Made by a program: the position numbers and the translations under genes. 23,111 nucleotides of DNA from a virus. Of this stretch, positions 12,599 through 18,542 are shown piece by piece (the first letter of the stretch is position 1; each line of letters opens with the position of its first letter). The stretch is taken from IMG/VR virus record IMGVR_UViG_3300023087_000115, positions 1-23,111 of that record; one strand, 5' to 3'. The notes beneath the pieces were generated by a model that saw only the letters and a program-made list of their open reading frames with translations, had not been told where the DNA came from and ran no database searches.

Positions 12599-12782
12599 AG
12601 AAATTTCTATTAGAGTTGGAAAACTTTATTCTAAAGGACTTGATTATGATGATGCTCAGAAAGAATTTTTGAGCCATGCTTCTGATAAAGAAAAATCATT
12701 ATTAGAAAATCAATTTGATGAAGTTTGGAATGAATATGAGCACATGTATCTTTCAACTCTTTCTTTTATGAGTAACAAATGA
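12588..12782 (+). CDS. Small helical hypothetical protein
   Basis: 64 residues (MADKEISIRVGKLYSKGLDY at the start), acidic and helical. GAAGAGGATA precedes the ATG. A 4-base ATGA overlap links it to the next gene. Function unknown. Confidence 0.65.
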   Translation: MADKEISIRVGKLYSKGLDYDDAQKEFLSHASDKEKSLLENQFDEVWNEYEHMYLSTLSFMSNK

Positions 12783-12973
12783 GCATAGATTATTACGCAG
12801 ACAAATTATATGATGTGCAGATAGATACCGTAAAAGGAGATGTTATTTTAGGTGGTGTTTTCTTTATAGAAGATAGTCCAAAAGAGGCATATATTTTTGA
12901 GCGAGCTTACATTATGGGAAGAGAACATAAAAAAGCTCAAGTGATTAATATTCTTTCAAAGAAAACTTCTTGA
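12779..12973 (+). CDS. Small hypothetical protein
   Basis: 64 residues with strands (YDVQIDTVKGDVILGGVFF) followed by a helix. It is the last gene before the tRNA operon; its stop overlaps the -35 of the tRNA promoter. Function unknown. Confidence 0.65.
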   Translation: MSIDYYADKLYDVQIDTVKGDVILGGVFFIEDSPKEAYIFERAYIMGREHKKAQVINILSKKTS

Positions 12974-12998
12974 CAGAATCGGAGTTATTTGATATAAA
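12970..12998 (+). promoter_or_regulatory. tRNA operon promoter
   Basis: TTGACA (12970-12975), 17-base spacer, TATAAA (12993-12998), 8 bases before tRNA-Arg. This is near-consensus and consistent with strong early expression by host polymerase. Confidence 0.85.
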
Positions 12999-13006
12999 GA
13001 AAATAT

Positions 13007-13083
13007 CCGCTCGTAGATCAACTGGATAGATCAACTGACTTCTAATCAGTAGGTTGAGGGTTCGAGTCCTTCCGAGCGGGCCA
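13007..13083 (+). tRNA. tRNA-Arg (anticodon UCU)
   Basis: Complete cloverleaf: acceptor CCGCTCG/CGAGCGG, D stem GATC/GATC, anticodon arm ACTGA-CTTCTAA-TCAGT, T arm GAGGG-TTCGAGT-CCTTC, encoded CCA. It reads AGA/AGG, which are frequent in this AT-rich phage. Confidence 0.95.
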
Positions 13084-13090
13084 GATAAAT

Positions 13091-13202
13091 AGGGGAGACT
13101 ACTAGGAAGAGGTAGAAACCAGTAAGGCAGAAATGGTTCTGATTTTATTGAAGCGACCTGAATCCCCTCAAACCGCGCACCAGAAAGGAACACCTAGTAG
13201 TC
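13091..13202 (+). ncRNA. Pseudoknotted RNA element in the tRNA operon
   Basis: GACTACTAGG (13097-13106) pairs perfectly with CCTAGTAGTC (13193-13202). AGGGGA immediately before it (13091-13096) is complementary to TCCCCT (13163-13168) inside that loop, giving a nested pseudoknot. AACCA (13117-13121) and TGGTT (13134-13138) form an inner hairpin. The strand order P1-5', P2-5', inner hairpin, P1-3', P2-3' is that of HDV-like ribozymes, but I see no convincing catalytic core. GATAAATA at 13084-13091 also resembles a late promoter. Confidence 0.6.
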
Positions 13203-13225
13203 GTTAATTTAGAAAGGATAATGAA

Positions 13226-13525
13226 ATGGGTGTAACACCATCGACAGGAATGCCATTTGATGTTTATCAAGTGATGCAGGCGACAATGTATGGAACTCCA
13301 CAAGCTCCACATTATCCTAATAGTGAAAATGTTAGACCCCCAGCGGGTAAAGATTCAAAACGTGTAGTAGAACCATCTACAAGGACTGATGTAAATATAG
13401 ATGTTTTACGAAGATGGGTTGAACAAAAAGATAGAATTGATGATAGTTTAGAAGATCTAAGACTTAGGACTTATTTCAATAAAGAACAAATTGAACAAGG
13501 AGCAATCTTAGATATAGAAGTTTAA
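13226..13525 (+). CDS. Hypothetical phage protein inside the tRNA cluster
   Basis: 99 residues. The N-terminal half is Pro/Gly/Thr-rich (MGVTPSTGMPFDVYQVMQAT, then PHYPNSENVRPPAGKD) and probably disordered; the C-terminal part is helical and charged. AAAGGATAATGAA gives the ribosome site. Its UAA is directly abutted by the first base of tRNA-Gly. Function unknown. Confidence 0.7.
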   Translation: MGVTPSTGMPFDVYQVMQATMYGTPQAPHYPNSENVRPPAGKDSKRVVEPSTRTDVNIDVLRRWVEQKDRIDDSLEDLRLRTYFNKEQIEQGAILDIEV

Positions 13526-13599
13526 GCGGGTATAGCATAGTGGTAATGTTACAGCCTTCCAAGCTGAAGATAGGAGTTCGATTCTCCTTACCCGCTCCA
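13526..13599 (+). tRNA. tRNA-Gly (anticodon UCC)
   Basis: Acceptor GCGGGTA/TACCCGC, anticodon loop CTTCCAA, T arm AGGAG-TTCGATT-CTCCT, encoded CCA. The outermost anticodon-stem pair is a mismatch. It begins on the base after the upstream stop codon. Confidence 0.93.
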
Positions 13600-13605
13600 A
13601 ATAAA

Positions 13606-13778
13606 AATCCATGGCGACGGCCTATGGATTGTGGTGACTGAATAAGTGGTAAGCGTGCCACTAAGGTATACACAAAGAGGGTAGCACCCTGTCTTAGCGG
13701 ATGCAGTGTAGTTTGAAAGCGAGTTAGCCCGAGCGCTCAGTGCGAGTAGATGTAGGTAATCGGTAATCCTACCCACAA
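13606..13778 (+). ncRNA. Structured spacer between tRNA-Gly and tRNA-Pro
   Basis: No ORF with a start signal. Clear stems: AATCCATGG (13606-13614) with CTATGGATT (13622-13630, one wobble); AGTGG/CCACT (13645-13649/13658-13662); CTAAG/CTTAG enclosing AGGGT-agc-ACCCT (13661-13697); GTAGG/CCTAC (13752-13756/13768-13772). The density of hairpins suggests a folded RNA released by tRNA processing, of unknown class. Confidence 0.45.
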
Positions 13779-13786
13779 CTTATAAA

Positions 13787-13863
<77 letters not shown>

Positions 13864-13875
13864 AACAGAAATTAT

Positions 13876-13950
13876 TCCGGCGTAGCTCAGCGGTAGAGCA
13901 GTTGACTGTTAATCAATTGGTCGTAGGTTCGATCCCTACCGCCGGAGCCA
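13876..13950 (+). tRNA. tRNA-Asn (anticodon GUU)
   Basis: Acceptor TCCGGCG/CGCCGGA, anticodon loop CTGTTAA, T arm GTAGG-TTCGATC-CCTAC, encoded CCA. Confidence 0.96.
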
Positions 13951-13963
13951 GAAAGAGGCAAAA

Positions 13964-14251
13964 ATGTATAAACCTTTACCTGATAGCGTTACTATTAAAA
14001 AATCTGAAATCAATGGATTAGGACTCTTTGCAGTTGAACCTATTAAGGAAGGAACCGAAATAGGATTGTCTCATTTTTATTGGGGCGATCAGTTACAGAG
14101 AACACCTTTAGGTGCTTTCTATAATCATTCCGAAGAACCTAATATCTTAAAGGTTCAAAGGGATAGTAGATTCTTTATTGTGGCTACAAGAGATATTTTG
14201 CCAGATGAAGAAATAACATGTAGATATACTTTTTATAATGTGGAGAAGTGA
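13964..14251 (+). CDS. SET-domain protein (putative lysine methyltransferase)
   Basis: 95 residues carrying the three SET signatures in order: SEINGLGLFAVEPIKEG (about 14-30), YNHSEEPN (about 52-59) and DEEITCRYTFY (about 81-91). The NH-S-x-x-PN motif and the late tyrosine form the SAM and substrate pseudoknot. It is shorter than typical SET domains of about 130 residues, so the insert region is minimal. A target (ribosomal protein, host factor or virion protein) cannot be told from sequence. It follows tRNA-Asn by 13 bases with GAGG upstream of the ATG. Confidence 0.75.
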   Translation: MYKPLPDSVTIKKSEINGLGLFAVEPIKEGTEIGLSHFYWGDQLQRTPLGAFYNHSEEPNILKVQRDSRFFIVATRDILPDEEITCRYTFYNVEK

Positions 14252-14253
14252 AA

Positions 14254-14436
14254 ATGACTCGTTATGGTTCAAGCACAAATGTAAAAGATACTTGGAGTAC
14301 TGATGATGATGGAAACATTCGTTTATCGTCATCTAAAGATTTCAAATCTTTAGGTATTCAAGATGCTGATACATTTGCAGCAGTAAACATCAACGGAAGT
14401 GTAGTGTTGGTTAAAATAGATATGGTATTGAAATAA
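14254..14436 (+). CDS. Small hypothetical protein in the tRNA cluster
   Basis: 60 residues; an N-terminal Ser/Asp-rich stretch, then SLGIQDADTFAAVNINGSVV, strand-rich. GGAGAAGTGAAA precedes the ATG at 14254; a GTG at 14248 is less likely. Its UAA is immediately followed by the first base of tRNA-Thr. Function unknown. Confidence 0.65.
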   Translation: MTRYGSSTNVKDTWSTDDDGNIRLSSSKDFKSLGIQDADTFAAVNINGSVVLVKIDMVLK

Positions 14437-14512
14437 GCCGCTCTAGCTCAGCTGGTAGAGCAACTGATTTGTAATCAGTGGGTCGGGGGTTCGAGTCCCT
14501 CGAGCGGCACCA
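14437..14512 (+). tRNA. tRNA-Thr (anticodon UGU)
   Basis: Acceptor GCCGCTC/GAGCGGC, anticodon arm ACTGA-TTTGTAA-TCAGT, T arm GGGGG-TTCGAGT-CCCTC, encoded CCA. No gap to the preceding stop codon. Confidence 0.96.
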
Positions 14513-14514
14513 CC

Positions 14515-14600
14515 GCCTCTGTGGTGAAATAGGTAGACACAAGAGACTTAAAATCTCTCGACCTTAGGTCGTCCCAGTTCGAGTCTGGGTGGAGGCACCA
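14515..14600 (+). tRNA. tRNA-Leu (anticodon UAA)
   Basis: Acceptor GCCTCTG/TGGAGGC, anticodon arm AGAGA-CTTAAAA-TCTCT, long variable arm CGACCTTAGGTCG, T arm CCCAG-TTCGAGT-CTGGG, encoded CCA. Two bases after tRNA-Thr. Confidence 0.96.
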
Positions 14601-14619
14601 ATCAATCTTGGAGATTATT

Positions 14620-15213
14620 ATGCCAAAGTTTAGAGACATTTTTGATGTCTTAGAAGAAAAACCAAAAAAGAAACGCAAACGCCGAACCAAGGCGGAAATG
14701 GCAGCTGCCCGTGAAAAAGAAGCGCAGTTGGAAGCAGAAAAGAATTTTGTGGTTCCACAAAATACAACTGTATATTCTAATAGGCCCATACCAACTAAAT
14801 CATCCAGGCCTATAAAAAAATATCCACCACCCCCACCAAAACCAAAATTTGATCTTTCTAAAATAGAAGAAGAAATAGTCTTGCCAGGCGGGGCAAAATA
14901 TGGTATAACTAAAGAAACAAAACATGGTAAACATATGATCTACTACTGTAGTGCTGCAAAAGATTGGAGCATATTATATGATGCAAGATATAATGATGTA
15001 TCGAAACATTGGAATTTTTATAACAAATTAAAAGTTAGATTAGAGAGTGAAAAAAATGGAAGCACAAAAAAATCCGTGGCATCTAGAAATAGAACCAGCA
15101 AAACTAAAACTTCTGCTAAGCGAAAAAGTACAAAAGGTGGTGTTCGAAAAAGCAGACGGAACGATTCGGGAGATGATGTGTACAACAAATCCAAATATAG
15201 TGCCGTGGCCTGA
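14620..15213 (+). CDS. Basic, proline-rich hypothetical phage protein
   Basis: 197 residues. An N-terminal helix (MPKFRDIFDVLEE) leads to a KKKRKRRTK basic cluster and a Pro-rich linker (KKYPPPPPKPKFDL), then a folded-looking part (GGAKYGITKETKHGKHMIYY to HWNFYNKLKVRLE). The last about 50 residues are Ser/Lys/Thr/Arg-rich, lie wholly inside the next gene in another frame, and look like run-on translation. GGAG about 7 bases upstream supports the ATG at 14620. Function unknown; basic clusters suggest nucleic-acid binding. Confidence 0.65.
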   Translation: MPKFRDIFDVLEEKPKKKRKRRTKAEMAAAREKEAQLEAEKNFVVPQNTTVYSNRPIPTKSSRPIKKYPPPPPKPKFDLSKIEEEIVLPGGAKYGITKETKHGKHMIYYCSAAKDWSILYDARYNDVSKHWNFYNKLKVRLESEKNGSTKKSVASRNRTSKTKTSAKRKSTKGGVRKSRRNDSGDDVYNKSKYSAVA

Positions 15214-15352
15214 TAACCCTACTGAAGCAGAAGGGCGCATTTCCGAAAAAAGAAATAAAGATGAAAATCTTTTTTCAGTATGGGACGTGGAAAAGGAAGG
15301 ATGGAGATCCTTTCGATTTGAAAGACTTATTAAATACGGAGATCCAGAATAA
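15056..15352 (+). CDS. Conserved small phage protein (SH3-like core)
   Basis: 98 residues. LLSEKVQKVVFEKADGTIRE followed by MMCTTNPNIVPWP and a C-terminal VWDVEKEGWRSFRFERL. This F-x-K-x-D-G-T-x-R-x-M ... WRSFR layout is widespread in T4-like phages, without known function to me; it looks like a small beta-barrel. The ATG at 15056 has AGAGAG about 8 bases upstream; a GTG at 15047 is also in frame. It overlaps the preceding frame by 158 bases and the next by one. Confidence 0.75.
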   Translation: MEAQKNPWHLEIEPAKLKLLLSEKVQKVVFEKADGTIREMMCTTNPNIVPWPDNPTEAEGRISEKRNKDENLFSVWDVEKEGWRSFRFERLIKYGDPE

Positions 15353-15615
15353 TGGGAAAGAAAAAACTAAGAGATAAATATACTTCTAAGGGCGAACGTA
15401 GAAGTGTTGCTAAGCACAACCGCACACCAATGCCAAAGAATACAATCGGTCGTTTGATTCGTCAGAGGGATGCCTGGAAAGAGGGCAAGAATGTTGTTAT
15501 CACTATGGCAAATCCAAATCCAAATGAAACAAACAAAAAATTTATTAGAGTAAATGCTAGAGAACTTTGGGGAGATCCAAAGAAACAAAGAGCTTACTCC
15601 ATGAAAGATGCTTGA
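15352..15615 (+). CDS. Conserved basic phage protein
   Basis: 87 residues, basic N-terminus (MGKKKLRDKYTSKGERRSVA), then RDAWKEGKNVVITMANPNPN and KKFIRVNARELWGDPK. I recall this combination in T4-like marine phages as an uncharacterised conserved protein. It overlaps the upstream stop by one base and the Mom-like gene by one base, so the three are probably translated together. Confidence 0.7.
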   Translation: MGKKKLRDKYTSKGERRSVAKHNRTPMPKNTIGRLIRQRDAWKEGKNVVITMANPNPNETNKKFIRVNARELWGDPKKQRAYSMKDA

Positions 15616-16421
15616 TGGTTGAATTTGACATAAAACCTTTGCATAAGAATAAAGCCTCTTTGTTTGTCGCAGAGAGGCACTATTCTGCTGTTATGCCTAG
15701 ATTGACTAAACATTATCTTGGTTTTTTTGTCAAAGAAGAATTGATGGGTGTACTAACATTGGGGTGGGGCACAAATCCAATGGGAACAATAAAGAAAATG
15801 TTTCCAGACTTGACAACAAAAGATTACTTTGAAATTGGCAAGATGTGTATGGACGAGACAATGCCAAGAAATTCTGAAAGTCAGATGTTATCGCAAACAG
15901 TTAAATGGATGAAACAGAATACTCCAGATATCAAATTTTTATACACTTGGGCAGATGGAATTGTGGGCAAGCCTGGCTATGTTTATCAATCTGCTAACTT
16001 CTTGCATGGCGGTTTTATTTGGTCTGATGTTTATGTTTCAGAAACAGGAGAGAAAGTACACTTTAGAACCATCCAAAGACAAATGAAAAAAGAGATGGGT
16101 AGATTTGATACAAAATATGGCCCACGACCAAATGATGAAAAAATGGGTCAGCTAGGGTTTTCTAGAGTTTGGGGAAAGCAGTTTAGATATATCTATCCAT
16201 TGACTAAAAAAGATAGAAAGTATATGAATAGATACTCGACTTGTAGTTGGGATAATAATTATCCTAAAGATAGTGATCTACAATGGAAGATAAAAAAACC
16301 AGGCGAAACAGAATATACTATCACTGATACAATGCCTTTTATACATAGTAAAGATGTTAAACACAATACTGCAAATATAAGAAGGTATAAATCAGAAATA
16401 AGTATTGACGATTTTTTATAA
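15615..16421 (+). CDS. mom: Mom-like DNA adenine modification protein (GNAT-related)
   Basis: 268 residues resembling the phage Mu Mom family. AERHYSAVMPRLTKHYLGFF, GVLTLGWGTNPMGTIKKMFP, EIGKMCMDE, PRNSESQMLSQTVKWMKQ and LYTWADGIVGKPGYVYQSAN follow the family order; these lie within the first about 140 residues. Mu Mom converts adenine to N6-carbamoylmethyl-adenine, shielding DNA from restriction. Here it would modify phage DNA, complementing the methyltransferase at 1035. The ATG at 15615 overlaps the upstream stop (TGATG); a longer frame from 15567 lies inside that gene. The C-terminal about 120 residues extend beyond the recognised core. Confidence 0.8.
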   Translation: MVEFDIKPLHKNKASLFVAERHYSAVMPRLTKHYLGFFVKEELMGVLTLGWGTNPMGTIKKMFPDLTTKDYFEIGKMCMDETMPRNSESQMLSQTVKWMKQNTPDIKFLYTWADGIVGKPGYVYQSANFLHGGFIWSDVYVSETGEKVHFRTIQRQMKKEMGRFDTKYGPRPNDEKMGQLGFSRVWGKQFRYIYPLTKKDRKYMNRYSTCSWDNNYPKDSDLQWKIKKPGETEYTITDTMPFIHSKDVKHNTANIRRYKSEISIDDFL

Positions 16422-16431
16422 GGAGAATGAT

Positions 16432-16986
16432 ATGGTTGAATTGCCAGAATGGAAATCTTTCTATAAATTTAGTTATATAGAAACAGAAAATGGAAGTGAG
16501 AGTCAAAAGATTGATTATAAGTTTGATTCTTCTGAATTTGCATTACCAGAAGTACTAGCTAAGATCGAAGATTTTCTTATTGCGTCTGGATATGATTGGA
16601 TTCAGAGAGGTACTTTATCTGTAAAAAATAAAAGAAATGATTTGTTTACAAGCACCGAATTAGGATCATTACCAGACGATTTGGAATTAGAATTAGCAGA
16701 TTCATTGAAGAGTGCTCTAGAAGAACTCAAAAGACAGAATAATATTGAGATTGGTGAGAGAATGATGGGAATAGACAGAACTGCAAAGGTTGTAAGTATA
16801 AATGATGGAAAAGAAATTCCAGAGTTTAATATGGATACATCATTTCAGCATATAACACCAGAAACCCTTAATGTTAGATGGGATGAATATGATCAAACTA
16901 TCACATATGGTGGAATTCCAATTGAAGAAATAGATTTTTCAAAACATGAATATGAAGTAGACGAAGAAGATAATATTTTACATTAG
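16432..16986 (+). CDS. Acidic hypothetical phage protein
   Basis: 184 residues, acidic, no motif recognised. The middle has a helix (DDLELELADSLKSALEELKR) and the C-terminus ends YEVDEEDNILH. AAGGAG followed by 7 bases precedes the ATG at 16432, a strong start. It lies between the Mom-like gene and the endolysin, 12 bases before the latter. Confidence 0.7.
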   Translation: MVELPEWKSFYKFSYIETENGSESQKIDYKFDSSEFALPEVLAKIEDFLIASGYDWIQRGTLSVKNKRNDLFTSTELGSLPDDLELELADSLKSALEELKRQNNIEIGERMMGIDRTAKVVSINDGKEIPEFNMDTSFQHITPETLNVRWDEYDQTITYGGIPIEEIDFSKHEYEVDEEDNILH

Positions 16987-16998
16987 AAAGGATTATAA

Positions 16999-17466
16999 AT
17001 GGGATTTAATTTATCAAATAGATCGAAGGCAAAACTAGAAGGAGTGCATCCAGATATGGTTGCAGTCGTTGAGCGAGCCATAGAGCTCACTAAAGTTGAT
17101 TTTGGTGTCACTTATGGAGTTAGAACGCTTGAAGAACAGGAGAGACTTGTAGCAAGTGGTCGCTCACAGACTATGAAGTCTAAACATCTTATTCAAGACT
17201 CTGGTTATTCACATGCGGTGGATGTGGTAGCTTATGATGGGTCAGATGTTGTGTGGGAAATTAATGTATATGACGATATTTGTGATGCTTTCAAACAGGC
17301 CGCTGAAGAGCTTGGAGTAGCGATCAAGTGGGGTGCTGCTTGGTCAGAAGGCGATATCAGATCTTATTCTGGTACTGCTGAAGATGCTATGAATGCATAC
17401 ATAGATCTTCGTCGCAGTCAAGGTCGGAGGCCTTTTATCGATGGGCCACACTTTGAACTTATGTGA
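16999..17466 (+). CDS. Endolysin, M15-type peptidoglycan peptidase
   Basis: 155 residues in the L-alanyl-D-glutamate / D-Ala-D-Ala peptidase (M15/VanY-like) family. TYGVRTLEEQERLVASGRSQ leads to SKH (61-63) and HAVDVV (72-77), then the C-terminal GPHFEL (149-154); H63, D75 and H151 are the likely zinc ligands. The H...D spacing is five residues longer than the usual SRHLTGHAVD form. No signal peptide, so release would need a holin. AAAGGATT supports the start. It precedes the tmRNA and the exported protein. Confidence 0.88.
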   Translation: MGFNLSNRSKAKLEGVHPDMVAVVERAIELTKVDFGVTYGVRTLEEQERLVASGRSQTMKSKHLIQDSGYSHAVDVVAYDGSDVVWEINVYDDICDAFKQAAEELGVAIKWGAAWSEGDIRSYSGTAEDAMNAYIDLRRSQGRRPFIDGPHFELM

Positions 17467-17492
17467 TATATTTGCAATACTTTAAAAAAGTG

Positions 17493-17523
17493 TTGACATG
17501 TCGTAATAATTGTGGTATAAATA
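17493..17523 (+). promoter_or_regulatory. tmRNA promoter, also a late-type TATAAATA match
   Basis: TTGACA (17493-17498), 17 bases, TATAAA (17516-17521). The -10 extends to TATAAATA (17516-17523), identical to the T4 late-promoter consensus, so the tmRNA could be read both early by host sigma-70 and late by the phage sigma. Confidence 0.75.
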
Positions 17524-17527
17524 AATT

Positions 17528-17850
17528 CGTAATTGTTGATGCAATTCAAAACACATACTGGACTTGGGGGCAGTACCCAACGCCTCCACCATAAATGCAC
17601 TATGTCCTGCTGCATCAGGAAGTTATGCAGAACATAGGTTGCCCACGATGGGACGCCGAAGTTAGTGCATTTTTGATGGGGGCGAACTAGGATCGACAGG
17701 TGAGTAGAGATGAGTGGAGATTACCGTGGTGGCTTACGATATTCGGCCAACTAAACTAAATGCAAACGATAATTTTGCACCTTCTGAGTTCGCTCTAGCA
17801 GCGTAACCACAGGGGGTTGGCCACTCACCTAGCAACAGAAGAAGTGGCGC
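17528..17850 (+). ncRNA. ssrA: Two-piece (circularly permuted) tmRNA
   Basis: The acceptor piece comes first: T arm TTGGG-GGCAGTA-CCCAA (17564-17580), acceptor strand CGCCTCC (17581-17587) and CCA (17589-17591). After an intervening segment (17592-17677) comes the coding piece, with GGGGGCG (17678-17684) pairing to CGCCTCC, then GAACTAGGATCGACAGG. The tag frame GCA...TAA (17762-17806) reads ANDNFAPSEFALAA, an alphaproteobacterial-type tag with an Ala-rich degron end. AGGTGAGT (17698-17705) pairs with ACTCACCT (17823-17830). It would rescue stalled ribosomes and tag nascent chains, with SmpB presumably from the host. Exact 5' and 3' ends are estimates. Confidence 0.93.
17592..17677 (+). other. 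Intervening segment of the permuted tmRNA
   Basis: AAATGCACTA (17593-17602) pairs perfectly with TAGTGCATTT (17663-17672). Inside, CCTG/CAGG (17606-17609/17616-17619) and CTGCAT/ATGCAG (17610-17615/17625-17630) are both possible and form a pseudoknot; CCCA-cga-TGGG follows (17642-17652). It is presumably removed during maturation. Confidence 0.7.
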
Positions 17851-17874
17851 TCATAATAAAAAGGAATAACAAAA

Positions 17875-18228
17875 ATGAGAAGTATTATTTTGTCAGGTGC
17901 ATTTGCACTTGTATTGGCAAGTTCGGCCGCAGCGATGGAACTTGGAAACGGTCTTTCATGGAACAATGAAGTGACAGCAGAAAGAAATTTGGAAACAGAA
18001 ACAAATAGCTTTACATTTGAAACTGATGTTGCATGGGATTTTGGATTGGGTACTTTAGAAGTCGGCCCAAATGTATTTGATCTTGAAAATATTGAATGGA
18101 CTTCAACAGAATACCAAGTAACTATGCCAGTCAAATTTCTTGATGGCGCAGAAGTTTTTACAAAAACATCTACCAATAGTGATTGGGAAATTGGTGACGT
18201 AACAATCGGCGCATCTTTCACATTCTAA
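17875..18228 (+). CDS. Small exported outer-membrane-like beta protein
   Basis: 117 residues. Residues 1-20 are a typical signal peptide (MRSIILSGAFALVLASSAAA) with a likely cleavage after AAA. The mature about 97 residues begin LGNGLSWNNEVTAERN and alternate amphipathic strands, ending GASFTF with a C-terminal phenylalanine, as outer-membrane beta-barrel proteins do. It is too short for a full porin; it could oligomerise or alter the cell surface. AAAGGAATAACAAAA precedes the ATG. Probably cotranscribed with the tmRNA, since no terminator lies between them. A superinfection-exclusion or lysis role is only conjecture. Confidence 0.75.
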   Translation: MRSIILSGAFALVLASSAAAMELGNGLSWNNEVTAERNLETETNSFTFETDVAWDFGLGTLEVGPNVFDLENIEWTSTEYQVTMPVKFLDGAEVFTKTSTNSDWEIGDVTIGASFTF

Positions 18229-18260
18229 ATATTTACAGGGTTGCTACTTAATAAGCACGC

Positions 18261-18287
18261 CTCCCCCCACGGTTAGGGGGAGATTTT
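18261..18287 (+). terminator. Probable Rho-independent terminator
   Basis: CTCCCCC (18261-18267) pairs with GGGGGAG (18276-18282), then ATTTTA. The stem is strong and the U tract short. It ends the tmRNA/exported-protein unit. Confidence 0.65.
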
Positions 18288-18310
18288 ACACACAGACACA
18301 GGAGAAAAAA

Positions 18311-18532
18311 ATGTCTAATAAAAATCCTTTTGAAATTCGTTCCGAAATGCTTCAACTTGCCAAAGATTATATGGATCAGCAATATCACATGAATCGTGAG
18401 TTCGCGGAGAAAATGTATGAAGCAGGTAAAAGCTCTATGGAAGAGTGGCAAAAAGCCAATCAAATGTATTCAATGGATGAACTAATGGAAAAAGCAAAAG
18501 AAATGTATTCTTTTGTTTCTAAAAAAGACTAG
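18311..18532 (+). CDS. Conserved helical phage protein
   Basis: 73 residues, fully helical, Met-rich and acidic (NPFEIRSEMLQLAKDYMDQQ, then EKAKEMYSFVSKKD). The NPFEIR start and (A)KE(M/L)YSFV end match a small conserved protein of T4-like cyanophages and marine phages of unknown function, possibly virion-associated. AGGAG precedes the ATG. Confidence 0.72.
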   Translation: MSNKNPFEIRSEMLQLAKDYMDQQYHMNREFAEKMYEAGKSSMEEWQKANQMYSMDELMEKAKEMYSFVSKKD

Positions 18533-18542
18533 CTGAAATGCG

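Noticed and set aside
13084-13203. Idea that the pseudoknotted element is a proven HDV-like ribozyme
   Set aside because: Topology fits, but the catalytic-C junction and P1.1 pairs could not be assigned by eye, so it is reported only as a candidate.
17829-18221. Minus-strand 130-residue frame
   Set aside because: Exact opposite of the exported protein gene, whose signal peptide is unmistakable.
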